From contig JAKULF010000009.1 of assembly GCA_022661535.1 (NCBI GenBank), positions 2,418,001 through 2,482,000 on the forward strand: a DNA stretch of 64,000 nucleotides, in the 5' to 3' direction. A model generated the notes under the pieces. The model did no database searches. It saw nothing but the letters and a program-made list of their open reading frames with translations, and was not told the DNA's origin. Source of the DNA: Eutypa lata. Taxonomy: Eukaryota; Ascomycota; Sordariomycetes; Xylariales; Diatrypaceae. This document shows, piece by piece, positions 46,949 through 58,105 of the stretch. Position 1 is the stretch's first letter. Every line of letters starts with the position of its first letter. A program made the position numbers and the translations under genes.

Positions 46949-47907
46949 TGAATACTGTAGTCTGCGGTTTGGGGGGGGGGGTGTTTCTAAGAATTACATA
47001 TATATGGTCATGATCGACAAAGGTTGGGGGTTTAATTAATGAGTAGGGGTAGTGGTTTTAAAGATGGGGTGCGGCGCAAGCTCGCGCGTTGGTTTGGATT
47101 TTGCTGTTTTTTCTTCTCTTGCCATCGAGAAATGAGCGACCTCATTCCACATAGGTGGTTGCGTGGCTGGTTGGTTGTATTAATGACGGTGTTTGGATTT
47201 CGAAAAAAAAACCTAACCAATTGGAGAGGTAGAGAGGCAAAAAGCACTGTTTTATCAGTCGGTTTGGCTCTTGTTTATTATCATTCTTCGCTTCGCCAGA
47301 CTTTGTTCATTCATAGCCACGGCGTTCCGGCGTTTTCGGTCCCTCTTCATCGGAGGTGATCATCTGGGGAAAGCTTTTTTATCTTTTTCTTCTTCAACTT
47401 TTCTTTACTTTTTGGCTTTGGCTTTGGCATAGGAGCTGGGGCGATGGGTGATTGCCCAGAACGTTGAATGAGAAATCTGTCTAGAGCGTGTCTTGTCTTC
47501 TGTCTTTCTTGATACCTTATTTATATAATATGATGACATTCATTCTTAATGACTTTACTGGTTGATGACTTGTTTTCGTATTCGGGAATACGGCAATATA
47601 GTACACAAATTTCCTGGTGAGCCGGTCTAGTAGCTGTTAATTTGCTAGAGCGCTGCTCCCTTTATACATTTGTTGCTGTGCAGCCTCTTCATCCGTGATG
47701 CATTAGACCATGATTTACAGATCAGTACAGGTCTCCGTTGATTCAACCACCCCATCTCAACGATTTTGGTGATTGCTTCTCAAATCCCATCCCGTTCTTG
47801 GCCCATCTAAGCGAGCCTATAACCACTACCATGAAGATAGCTTTCCGCCCTTCCTGTTTTCCTTCCCCTTCATCCTTCCACCCTTAACCCTCAACCCCCA
47901 AACCCTT
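46949..47907. other. Convergent intergenic region
   Basis: Between the stops of MPS1 and the bL21m gene. It has a G-run (about 46971-46981) and pyrimidine-rich stretches. No gene was recognised. Confidence 0.55.
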
Positions 47908-48549
47908 TCACGGATCCAGGATCTTCAGCTCGCTAATACTCAGCACGGTATACTTATGTTTGCTCGTAACGCGCTGGGCGCGGCGGTTGCGGCGCTTCGT
48001 CTTGACCTTGACGCGCAGGGGCTCGGTCTCGGTGCCCAGGACCACGGCGCGGCACTCGAACAGCGCCGGGTCGATCCACGGCGAGCCCTTCAGCGTGTAG
48101 TCGCGCGAGCCCAGCACCGACGCCCGGTCCAGCCGCAGCACGTCCCCCGGCAGCACCCCCGGCATCTTGAACGGCAGCCGCACCCGGTCCCCCGCCGTCA
48201 CCAGGTACGGGAAGCCGTGGATGTGCGCCGTCACGTAGTGGTTCGGCTGCGCGCGCAGGAGGGGCAGCAGGTCCTTGACTGAGGGGTCTGGCGGGGAGGA
48301 CGCGGTAGTGGCTGGGGAGGCCGTGGGCGAGAAAGGGGGTTGGCGGGACTTCGTCGATGGCGCTGCTGCTTCTGGTGGTATGCTGCTGCTGACCTGTATG
48401 GTAGATGTTGGCGGCTCGACGTGCTGTGCTGTCATTGTGAGAGTGCGTTGTGCCGCCGCTACTGCTCGGATGGGAAGCAAGAACGGAGGCGGGAGTCGAG
48501 TTATGGGGGTTCGGAGCTCCAGTACGGAGCGTAGTAGTGAGCGGCTCAT
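47908..48549 (-). CDS. MRPL49: Mitochondrial large-subunit ribosomal protein bL21m
   Basis: A single-exon gene of 213 residues. The basic, Ser/Arg-rich start (MSRSLLRSVLELRTPITRL) looks like a mitochondrial targeting sequence. The bL21 fold follows: HYVTAHIHGFPYLVTAGDRV, LPGDVLRLDRASVLGSRDYT, a Pro/Ile/Asp segment, and the RNA-binding end VKVKTKRRNRRAQRV with SKHKYTVLSISEL. The spacing matches bacterial L21 and yeast Mrpl49. A long Pro/Ser/Thr linker between the presequence and the fold is typical of fungal members. The gene is divergent from NSA2. Confidence 0.9.
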   Translation of the reverse strand: MSRSLLRSVLELRTPITRLPPPFLLPIRAVAAAQRTLTMTAQHVEPPTSTIQVSSSIPPEAAAPSTKSRQPPFSPTASPATTASSPPDPSVKDLLPLLRAQPNHYVTAHIHGFPYLVTAGDRVRLPFKMPGVLPGDVLRLDRASVLGSRDYTLKGSPWIDPALFECRAVVLGTETEPLRVKVKTKRRNRRAQRVTSKHKYTVLSISELKILDP

Positions 48550-48965
48550 CTTGGATGTGTATGTGGCCGTATAGAAGGTCTATAAGACTTCCAATGCCGA
48601 TCCGACAGTAGAGGGTTGAAGCTGGTAATCAGACGTTAAGAAAATGAAATCGAGCTTGTATCTTTAAAGTGGAGTACGAGCTGAATTGAACCAATCCGAC
48701 TCCACATTGTGCATTTTAGCTGGGACCCACTGTCTTTTTTCAAAATGTGGCTGGTGGCTGGGAAGAGATGGCGGTGTTACTGATAACGAGTCAAAGTGGC
48801 GGGTTTTCCCTATGAACTTTTTCTTATCAAAGAAAGTATCGAAGAACTTCCGCGTCTGGATTGGATTGGAATACTTACATAACGTTACCACACTTAACGT
48901 CCAGCACCACTCCAGCACCACTCCAGCACATTCCGAAGACCCTTCCGAGGGCGACAACATTCAGA
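48550..48965. promoter_or_regulatory. Shared divergent promoter bL21m/NSA2
   Basis: Only 416 bp separate the two start codons. Three direct 11-bp repeats, CCAGCACCACT twice and CCAGCACATTC once, lie at 48901-48933, about 35-65 bp upstream of the NSA2 ATG. They may bind a regulator or be a chance expansion; no known factor is assigned. Confidence 0.55.
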
Positions 48966-50574
48966 ATGGTACAAACATAAGATTCCCCATTGATAGCTCA
49001 TTATAGATTGTTGCTAACTGTTTCCACAGCCTCAGAATGAGTATATGGAGAGATGGAGGAAACTCCACGGAAGAAGATTCGGTGAGGATCCCGACGAGAC
49101 CTCAAAAACGAACCACTGTGATAAGAACGATTTACTGATTCTGGAATCTCTTCCCCCACAGACCACGAAGAGCGAGCACGAAAGCGCGAGGCTCGAGCCG
49201 GCCACAAGGCATCCGAAGATGCGAAGGAGCTCCGCGGATTGCGCGCCAAGATGGCCCAGGAGCAGCGGCGCAAGGAGAAGATCCAGATGAAGAAGCAGAT
49301 CAAAGCCCACGAGGAGAGGAACGTGAAGTCGGCTACCGACAAGGATCCCTCCACTCCCGTGCCCAGCTACCTCCTTGATCGATCCAACCCGTCCCAGGCC
49401 AAGGCCCTCAGCAGCTCCATCAAGAACAAGCGCGCCGACAAGGCTGCTCGTTTCTCCGTGCCCCTGCCTAAGGTCAAGGGTATCAGCGAGGAGGAGATGT
49501 TCAAGGTCATCAGTACGGGCAAGAGGAGACATAAGAGCTGGAAGCGCATGATCACGAAGTAAGCCGATCCCAGAAGCCCCTCCCTTGACGTAACAATGTA
49601 GAGAGATCGTCTACTAACTCTATATTTCACAGGCCAACCTTTGTGGGCCCCGAGTTCACTCGGTAAGACGCGCAGTCACCTTTACCAGGCTTGGCCATAA
49701 CTAACATCGCATCAGACGTCCCGTCAAGTACGAAAGATTCATTAGGCCAATGGGTCTCAGATACAAGAAGGCCAATGTGACGTGAGTATCCTAGGACTTT
49801 GGTCGCCACTGGATCTTGCTATGCCTCGAGTCCATACTGACCAGTTGTCAAAGTCATCCCGAGCTTGGTGTGACGGTCCAACTGCCGATTCTGAGTGTCA
49901 AGAAGTGAGTAATTCCCAGAGCAATCCCGCTTCTGTCTGTTTTGTTTCATATACGCCCGAAATCATTAGAATCGAGTTGCAAGCCATAAGCTCGCAAAAC
50001 CCTCGATACGGTAAATTGTTTCGACCAAGATAACCAACCTAGCTGCAGGAACCCCCAAAACCCCCTATACACTCAACTTGGTGTTCTCACCAAGGGAACT
50101 ATCATTGTAAGTGCCCCTGAAAACTCCATGTCTCCTCTTACTAGTCCCGCTTCTTGGAATGATTTACTTTGAATCATTGCAGCTGAGATGCAACCTCAAA
50201 TGCTTCTTAGTGAATGCTAGCTAACCTATGTTTTGCAGGAGGTCAATGTAAGCAACCCCTGAGATGGTCTGGGCATTTATTACAGTATCTACATGAAATA
50301 TTTGAAGATCACTGGATGCTGCCTAGCTCTATCATACTTCACAATTACTACCGCCACATCATATATGGAGAATACTAACCATGAATACTTCAGGTCTCTG
50401 AGTTGGGCTTAGTGACAGCTGGAGGTAAAGTCGCTTGGGGCAGGTATGCCCAAGTCACAAACAATGCCGAGAATGGTATGTGCCCCTCTTATATTGTCAA
50501 ATTTGCAGTATTGCATTCACCCAGTTGCTAACCGGTATACAGATGGATGTGTTAACGCAGTGTTGCTGGTATAA
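48966..50574 (+). CDS. NSA2: Ribosome biogenesis protein NSA2
   Basis: Ten coding exons: 48966-48968, 49030-49081, 49162-49558, 49633-49662, 49716-49781, 49854-49904, 50049-50106, 50239-50247, 50394-50475 and 50543-50574. They total 780 bp and 259 residues with every phase in agreement. The first coding exon is just ATG and the eighth is a 9-bp microexon (GAG GTC AAT) that supplies EVN. The protein runs [88 protein letters not shown] and ends [10 protein letters not shown]. This is the full NSA2 family, related to eS8, a nucleolar/nuclear factor needed for 27SB pre-rRNA processing in the 60S subunit. Nine introns is high for a gene of this size. Confidence 0.95.
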
Positions 50575-53500
50575 TCGTCTTCTTTCTACATGGTTTCAGA
50601 GGATGATAGAGCTAGCTGTGCGTGCATTCAAGGGTGTTCGGCGTTCGCGGGATGTTGACATGGTTGACAAGGGGGGCAGTCAAAATAAGATAATACCTAC
50701 ACGATCAACATGCATAAACTGTATTTCGAACTTGAGGAAGAGAATAGACATTGGGTGGTTCCGACGCATCCCCCATATCAACATCTGTTGCAGGTCATTA
50801 AGGTCTTCCCTCATGAACCAAATTGTGATCATGCTATATTCTTTGCTACCGAATCCAAGGAGAAAGGAGATCACCGGCTTGGGTTTCTGACTCTTGAACA
50901 TCGCAATGCATGAATTTCTACATTCTTCTTAGATAGGGGCACAGCAGCCGATCTAGCAAGCAAAACTTACAAGTCTCTACAGAAAGTAGACTATGCTTTT
51001 AACTGCTTGCAGTATCTATTGACAAAACATTCATTCACCCGTCACTGCTGAACTTATTTGTCCGCCTATACGCTCCAAGCCTCTAGATGTTTATGAGGTT
51101 CGCTTAATGTATCATTTTGGTATCAAACCCACGGCTTTACTTCTGTCTCTGTCTAAGGATCTTAACTACATAGAGTGTAGCCCGAAGGAAAGGGTGCGCA
51201 AGGCGCTGAGGAAGGCTTCACTGCCTTTTGATGTTTTAGCGTAGGTGGGGTGTGCAGGCTGTAGGTTCGTAGCTGTGGTGAAGCTGTAGATAACCTACGC
51301 TTTAACCACCTATACATGCAGATAGCTACGGCGTCCTGAGAACTGAGGCAAGCTGTTAGATTAGTTATACTTTTGCTGCAAAGAGTACAGTATTAACCAT
51401 GTCAGGCTAACAGAAGCGTCCGGTTTGGACATCATAAGGGACAGGATGTTCCCTAGGGAGGCTCCCACGGGATGGTACCCCCGCGCGCTAAGATATGCAT
51501 CATCCTCCAATCCTCATCATGCGTGTTGCACTGCTTTTTTAGCCCTAGCGAAAGGAAATTGATCATTGAACTAACCAAGCCTTACGGTTTTGTCGTACTT
51601 TATAGCTAGGTAACCCCACAAGTCTTTTATTCAAATAGGTATAACTTGTTAGCCTCAGGCAATTTCACTGCTTTTTTAGCCCTAGCCAAGGAGAGTAACT
51701 ACTGTGCTGTGGTTAACGAGAAATGATAGATGCTTAAAAGATGAATCTACCACTGCACTTTTTTTTGGATTCTTTTATAGTTCTCATCAAGGAAAAAAGG
51801 AAAATAGGTAGGTAGGCAACTACATACTAAAGCACTTACCACACCATCTATCCCTACGAATCACACAGCAGTATATACAAGCTTTCTACACCCCTCCTTT
51901 GTGTACATAAATCTTACATAGCTCCGAGGGGTCCATCGAGCGATGTCACATTGAAAATGGCAAGAATCATGAAGTCTCTAGTTACCTAAGTGACCAATAG
52001 TGGACTCGTACAATACATTGCTCATGCTGTCTTGCCGCGATGCTTAAACTATAGAAGAACAAATCACCCTGTTGTACAAAGTAGTTACATAGATAGTTCC
52101 TTGATGAGCATAATCAACGTACGGATAGTCCGCTATGAGTAATTCAATCTGTCGCATACATAGTGACACTCCCGGTAAGTCATGCGATGTCATTTGCAGA
52201 AGCTTACATAGGTCTCTAGAGTAGGGAGTGTTTGTTACTAAATCTGACCCCTCCTTTTTCCCATTTCACTGCCTTTTTAGCCCAAGCGAAGGGAAGTCAG
52301 GCTCAGGATAGGCTGACTACCATGCCATCCGACTGGACCAAGTCTTCGGATAGGCTGTCACTTCCCTGCTTACGTCTTCTGGACTGATGCTTAAGTGGGC
52401 CTAACTGTTGCCCAACCTTGAACTCACTGCTTTTTTAGCTCTGAACAGGGGAGAACGAATTGGGGGTGGGGGTGGGGGTATGATTACACATTCAAGCACT
52501 TACCATATCATCAATCCTGTGAATCAAACTACGATATACGAAATATTTCTCCTCCTACTCCTCCCCTCCTCTGCCCTAATACTAAGGAGCCTATCAAACC
52601 ACGATACGTTGAGAATGCTACAAAAGAATTCTTGGGAGTATTATATTACACTAATAAGTTCTGCACCGCTAATCCTATCTACCTAAGTATCTACAAGACC
52701 TCCAACAGCCACCACCTCCTGAGTTAGTGAACAGAGAGTCAGTCATACCTAAGCAGGCAAGTAAATATGTAGATAAGTCTTGTAATATCACTTTATAGAA
52801 GCAGGGCAACTGACAGTTAGCTACTTACTTCAGGCTCCGTAGTTTAGTTGGGCAGAATGGGGAAACTTGAATAGGGGTTCAATCTGTTGCCATGTAAGTG
52901 GAATAACTACTCATTCCTACCTACGACATTACTAGGCAGATATTTCAAGTACCACGTAGATAGTTAAGTAGAAAGCCTAGCCTCGATACTACTGCAGTAG
53001 CCTTCACGAGCCTACACAAGCCGTAAATGGTCATTTCTCCACCATCTCACAAACACTTTAAAGAGCCTCGGAAATGCAGAATTACGAGAATGCTAAAGCA
53101 CACATTCATCTATTACCTATCTATCGAGCTATCGTACAAACCGAGAGAAATCAGAACGCCGTTTTTTAGTATGGTATCTGCAATGCAACGACCCCGCAAG
53201 AAACCGCCTTCCCTTCCGTCTCTAGCAATCGTCATCCATCAGCAGATCCATCCATACTTGCCTTCCGCTCCCGCAACCGAAGAATGTGTTCCTTTGAGAA
53301 GACACAACAGCAGTGTCTGTGTCGTTAAAAGACGTTATTTTTGTGAAGTGAGCGAGGACAACTTTTGTCCATGTCGTGAGTGAGCGGGCGGAGGGATGCA
53401 TGAAATGAATCCTCGTTTGAAATTTGAGAATGTAATTCGCGGTACGGTGAAAAGAGTTGCAGAAATTAAGAACGAAGTAAGTCATTGTAGAGCAAAACCT

Positions 53501-53832
53501 ACGCAGCAGTTGTAGTAGGGAGTAGCACCGTATTCACCCAACTGGTAGATGGGCTGTCGAATAGAAGATGAGCACTAGAGCCCTTGATATGTGTCCATGC
53601 GGATACTCATCCGCACAGGTTCATCATCTGTAGATCATAATCCCATCACATTGATGAGAGGGCAAAGAGAACGTGACAACTTGTAAGTATCCAACCAGAA
53701 TGACGTGCGATAATGTTTTATCGAGCTAGGATAAGACGGGTTGGCGAGACTGATTCTGAGGCTCGTTGTGACAACCTGTATGTAGGAAGATACCCGCCGA
53801 CAAAGTCCACACGAATGAAGGTCCTAAGTGAC
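50575..53832. other. 3.3-kb non-coding region with tandem duplication
   Basis: Starts with the NSA2 3' flank. From 51529 it is occupied by two diverged copies of a ~740-bp unit (separate entry). Frames such as 53027-53383 (+) look accidental. The stretch 53010-53832 shows nothing recognisable. Confidence 0.5.
51529..53005. repeat. Diverged tandem duplication, two ~740-bp units
   Basis: Unit 1 is about 51529-52266 and unit 2 about 52267-53005. Matching landmarks in order: CACTGCTTTTTTAGCC at 51529 and 52267 (CACTGCCTTTTTAGCC), the same word at 51666 and 52425, AAGCACTTACCA near 51831 and 52495, TTCAATCTGT near 52143 and 52879. Offsets stay between about 735 and 760 bp. The copies have drifted strongly and have no open frame. 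A further weak copy of the opening word is near 51219. Confidence 0.7.
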
Positions 53833-55765
53833 CTAGTAGGAGCCACTGGGGGGGTGTTGGTGATAGGTCGAGATCATGTCACTAGGCAACGATCCTGTAT
53901 ACCCAAAACCATTTTGACTATCGCCGCCAGCGTACTCCTTCGGCTTTCCATGCTGTGCCTCACTAGAGTGAGCAGATGTGATCGGGTTAGGAGGCAAACT
54001 AGCCAATCCAGGCGCGGTTGGAAGCGTTGAGGAGGTTTGTTCGGGATACCTCTCATGGCTGATCTCCGGGTTCTGAGGGTCAATGATACGTCCATTAGTC
54101 CGCAACGATATGATGGCTTCCACTGTCTCCCTGTCTTCCATGTTCTTGTCATTGAGCATCAGACGTTGTTTAAGTGTAAGCCGGCCACCATTGCGGGTCT
54201 GCTCTTGCAGAGCGGCTTCACGAACGGCTGGGTCATGTTTAAATCGGCACTTGTCCTTCTTCCCGCACTTGCCACCAGTAGCATAATATTTACAGTGGCT
54301 AGACGGGTCGGCGCGCACGATAGGGGGTGGCGGGAGATTAGCTGGCTTGCGTGTAGTTAAAGACTCTGGCGCCTCGTCTTCAGACTTAACGGAGAGAGAG
54401 TCAGATTGGCGCATATCATCGCCTTCGTCTTGAGCCGAACGCTTGCGCTTTTCCTTTAAACGCCTCTCAACTCTGTTCATCTCTGCTTGAAGCTTTCCCA
54501 GTTTCTCCTCATCACTATCAATTTTCACACTGGTGCCATTAGTACTACTGTTGGCTTGAGCGGCTTTCAGTGCTTCAGCCTTCTTCTTTTCTTGAATACG
54601 CTTCTGAGTTGGGAAGTTAGCCTTCCGTTCAGCGAGCCAGGCCGTCATATTAGGGATGCTAAGTATTATTAGGTTAGCAAAAGCATACTCCATAGTCAGG
54701 GATTGGATTATCTTACGCAGGCATCTCATTCCCTAATTTTTGGACCCAGTACGCCTCCTCATCTGCAGGGCCTTGATCCGACTCATCCCCATCGCCAGGC
54801 GTCAGGCCAAGTGTGTTTGTCTTGCGCTTCTTCTTTTTGAAAGAGCTCTGGTCAGGCTTGTGAGGGACAGGCGAAGCAGCACCATGATGAGGACGCTGGT
54901 TGTGGTGGCGAAACTTCTCACCTCCAGTATTGTTGTTAAAAGGACGACTTTTGTTGAAATGGTCAAAGTTACCGCGACCCCGACCCCTGCCATTTGAGCC
55001 ATAGTGGCCTCGGGTAGCAGGTTGTCCTGAAAATTGTGCTGGGGAAGGCAAGGGTGGATTTACAGGTACAGGGGGTTGGTTACTGTAGGGAAGCGGTTGC
55101 GGGTAAGGTGCAGGTGGATGAGGGGGAGGATATGCATGGCCGTAGCCACCACCACCGCCACCGCCGCCGCCATTGTGAGGACTGTGACCACCAGGCCGAT
55201 CAAAGCCAATGCGGATGGGAGGCCCCATAGCATGATCAGACTTGTGACCACCTCGGTCACCCTGGTACCCACCACGACCCCATTGTTGAGATTGATAGTC
55301 ATGCTGCGGCGGAGTATATGCCGGCCCATACGGCTGATGAGGAGCTTGGTTTGGATACCCGAATTCTTGAGGTGGCGGGGGTTGTTGGTATCCTTGGAAA
55401 GCATAACCACTAGGAGGGAAAGTACTGGAAGGGCCAGCATTCCGAGACTGATTCATTTGCGAGTTACCTTGCCAGTAGTTATTCTGCTGGGGGGCGCCAT
55501 AGGCTGGGTTAAAAGGTCGCTCAGGATAACTGGGGATAGGCTCTTTGGTAAGACGATTATGATCGCTGGGATGAGCACCAGGACCTTGGTAATGGCCACC
55601 ACGACCTCCAGATCCACCAGCGTAATTATGGCCAGAAAAGCCGCCTCGTTGGACAGGGGAAGCACTCGCGTAGGGAGCACCTGTAGAATACGCATAGTAT
55701 TCATCGGGCTTGCGCGGTCCAGATGCTGGAGGGGGAGGGGGAGGACCATAGTGGTAACCTGACAT
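53833..55765 (-). CDS. NUFIP1-type CCCH zinc-finger protein
   Basis: Exons 54717-55765 and 53833-54658 (phase 2) give 624 residues. The first half is a disordered, RGG/Gly/Pro/Gln/Tyr-rich region with a poly-Gly run and a basic KKKKRKTN patch. The intron splits the NUFIP1 motif, EAYWVQKLGNEMPA then IPNMTAWLAERKANFPTQ. A charged coiled-coil-like stretch and a C-X8-C-X5-C-X3-H zinc finger (CKYYATGGKCGKKDKC, RFKH) follow. The NUFIP1/Rsa1 domain binds the snoRNP factor Snu13/15.5K and links HSP90-R2TP to box C/D snoRNP assembly. The role is inferred from the domain. The very Gly-rich N-terminus also suggests RNA binding. Confidence 0.88.
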
Positions 55766-57069
55766 CTTGCAGTTTCCGATTCTTGGACCAAATTACGAAG
55801 GAGTTATGAAGGTAGAAATAGAATTTGGGCAGGCCTCGACGCGAGGAGAGTACGCAAATACGGCGAAATGAAAAATAAGAAAACGTTGATGATACGGACT
55901 CCGTGTAACTGTCAGAATGAGGTGAGTGCTCCTCCGCAAGATGGTTGTTACTAGAGAATCTACACCCAAGTCGGCCGTCAGAATAAGGCTGAGTGCGGCG
56001 TGATAGTTGTTGTGTTGTTACGAGACGAGTGTACGGGTATGATAATTCTCGTTACGAGGCAAGTGTTCGTGGGTTGTCTTCGTTGACGGAGACAAGTGTT
56101 TGGGTGATGTGATGTCAAAGTTAGGTAGGTGCTAGAGAAGTTAACTAGATTAGCCATGGGCAACTTGAATAGGGGCGTCGTCAAGAGCTGAGGCAAAGGA
56201 CGAATATGTCAACTTACGGCATCAACAATGTAATGATTGCAACGACAAGTTTCTCTTCACAGTTCAGGTCAACGTGTAACTATTACGACTTGATATGAAT
56301 TTTCTGACTGGATATAACTGCCACCTTCAGAGACTCTTCTTAGGCAGGGGCGCTTTATATCAGGAGCAACTAAGCAGAACTGAAGGCGGGCACAAGTGAG
56401 CATATAAGTTGCTCCTGCCACGAGCATACGTAACGACGATGCCGCGGCTGATGACGGAGCGGTTGCTCCAGCTCACAAAATTGGAGTCTAATAGCAAACT
56501 TCGATTTTGGAAGTGTCAAAATTAACAATTCGAAAAGAAGGATTTTCAAAATTGGCTTGATGAGGTTCAACGATTAGGAATCTTGGTCCAACCCAAAGAA
56601 TGCTGTTGCCTTGTATTGAGGAATAAATGTATCAGATCACCAACGTTGGTTTAGAGTGCTTAAAGCGCGGCTGAATGTACGGTGGCAGAACTGGAGCTGT
56701 ATCTGACCACCTGCCCAAAGAGAATTACCGGGATTTAGCCGTCTTAGCTGTTGCCAACACAACCTAAGGCCGCGCTAGCTTAGCAGCTAATGCTGCCCCT
56801 AGCAGGAGCATGCAGCGCTACAACGCCATGTGAAAGTAACTAGGTATTTCGTACTCTTAACCTTGAATTATTCTTTTTTAAATACAGGTGGTCTGTGCAC
56901 AAACCTCCTAGTTAGGTACCATAATAGCTTCTTCACCATAGAGTTGTCACATGGAAAATAGATCAATCCCAGAAATCACTTCAATCTATTATCACCCCCA
57001 CGACATCAAGTTGGCAAATTCTGCCATGGGAGTGAAAGGGATAGCTTCTCCTCAAGCTGTATCACGAAG
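55766..57069. promoter_or_regulatory. Divergent intergenic region NUFIP1-type gene/RPC25
   Basis: 1.3 kb between two divergent starts. The part next to the zinc-finger gene has degenerate direct repeats (GTCAGAAT.AGG..GAGTGC at about 55912 and 55977; GTTACGAG.C.AGTGT at about 56018-56070). No gene was recognised. Confidence 0.5.
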
Positions 57070-57959
57070 ATGTTCATCCTGGTTAGTTATCAAATGCGAG
57101 CACATAATGCTTATGCTTATATATTATATCAATATGATAATGCTAACAAAGCCTGTAGACCAAGATCGCGGATCTGGTGCAGATCGCACCCTCACAATTC
57201 GATAAGCAGAGTCAGATTTCTATTGAGCACAACATCAACGCCAAGTACTCCAACCGGGTAATCCAGAAGATCGGCCTGTGCATATGCCTGTATGACCTAC
57301 TCTGGGCCTCGGAGGGACACATCGGTCACGGGGATGGCATGGTCAATGTGAACGGTAATTAATTTCTTGTTTGTTTTTGCTACGAAAGGTTGCATGCAAG
57401 GAGAAGAAGATATTGGTTTGGGGCTGACACAATGCTTTCGTTCATATAGTTGAGTTCCGCATGATCGTCTTCAGACCCTTCAAGGGCGAGACGATACTGG
57501 GCAAAATAAGCAGTGCTACACCTGACGGCATTCACAGTAAGTCTACGAAGCGTTTTCCTTTCCCCGGCCATTGAATTTTGAACCGGGGAAATCATTAACT
57601 GTAATCAGTCCGCACCGACTTCTTCGAGGAGATTTTTATTCCGTACAAGGAGCTACCAGAGAACACCGAGTAGTGAGTGGCAACGACCTCGCAGGGAGAG
57701 TTACTATCGCATTTATGCTAACTTGACCCACTCTAGTGTTCACAATGAGCAGGCCTGGACATGGGTTGTAGATGGGGAGCCAATGTACTACGACAAGAAC
57801 GAGATGGTGCGCCTCCAGGTGATAGACGAGTCGTGGACTGATCAGATCCCCGACAGCGCCGAGCAGGAGGCGGTGGACAAGGCAAAGAAGTCATCACCCT
57901 ACAACATCCAAGGAACTATGTTGAAAGAAGGGTTAGGTGTCTGCCTTTGGTGGGACTAA
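57070..57959 (+). CDS. RPC25: RNA polymerase III subunit RPC25 (Rpc8)
   Basis: Five exons, 57070-57081, 57159-57354, 57450-57536, 57609-57672 and 57737-57959, with matching phases give 193 residues. The 12-bp first exon encodes MFIL, which joins TKIADLVQIAPSQFDK. Family blocks: VIQKIGLCICLYDLL, GHGDGMVNVNVEFRMIVFRP, GKISSATPDGIHIRTDFFEE, FIPYKELPE and the C-terminal GLGVCLWWD. The N-terminal half is the RNP-like domain shared with Rpb7 and the rest the Rpc25 OB domain. With Rpc17 it forms the stalk of RNA polymerase III, which makes tRNA and 5S rRNA. FRMIVFRPFKGE and the CLWWD end separate it from Rpb7. Confidence 0.95.
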
Positions 57960-58105
57960 AAGTAATGATTGGTCACTTGCATGTGCACATTTGGTATGAA
58001 GTCAGGACAGGTTAGGCACAGAAAAGAAATGGCGTTTTAAGGGGGGGCTTATTTTTTAATTTTTTAAAAAGGGAGTAATCCGGTGGTTTGATTGGCTGTT
58101 TGCTG

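Noticed and set aside
50107..50393. NSA2 introns considered as hosts for box C/D snoRNAs
   Set aside because: TGATT- and CTGA-like words occur but no properly spaced C and D boxes with terminal pairing.
50435..50901. Frames overlapping the NSA2 3' end
   Set aside because: They cross the last NSA2 exons in other frames and continue into its 3' flank; explained by NSA2.
53027..53383. 118-codon frame downstream of the tandem duplication
   Set aside because: Composition is not protein-like and no splice or promoter context supports it.
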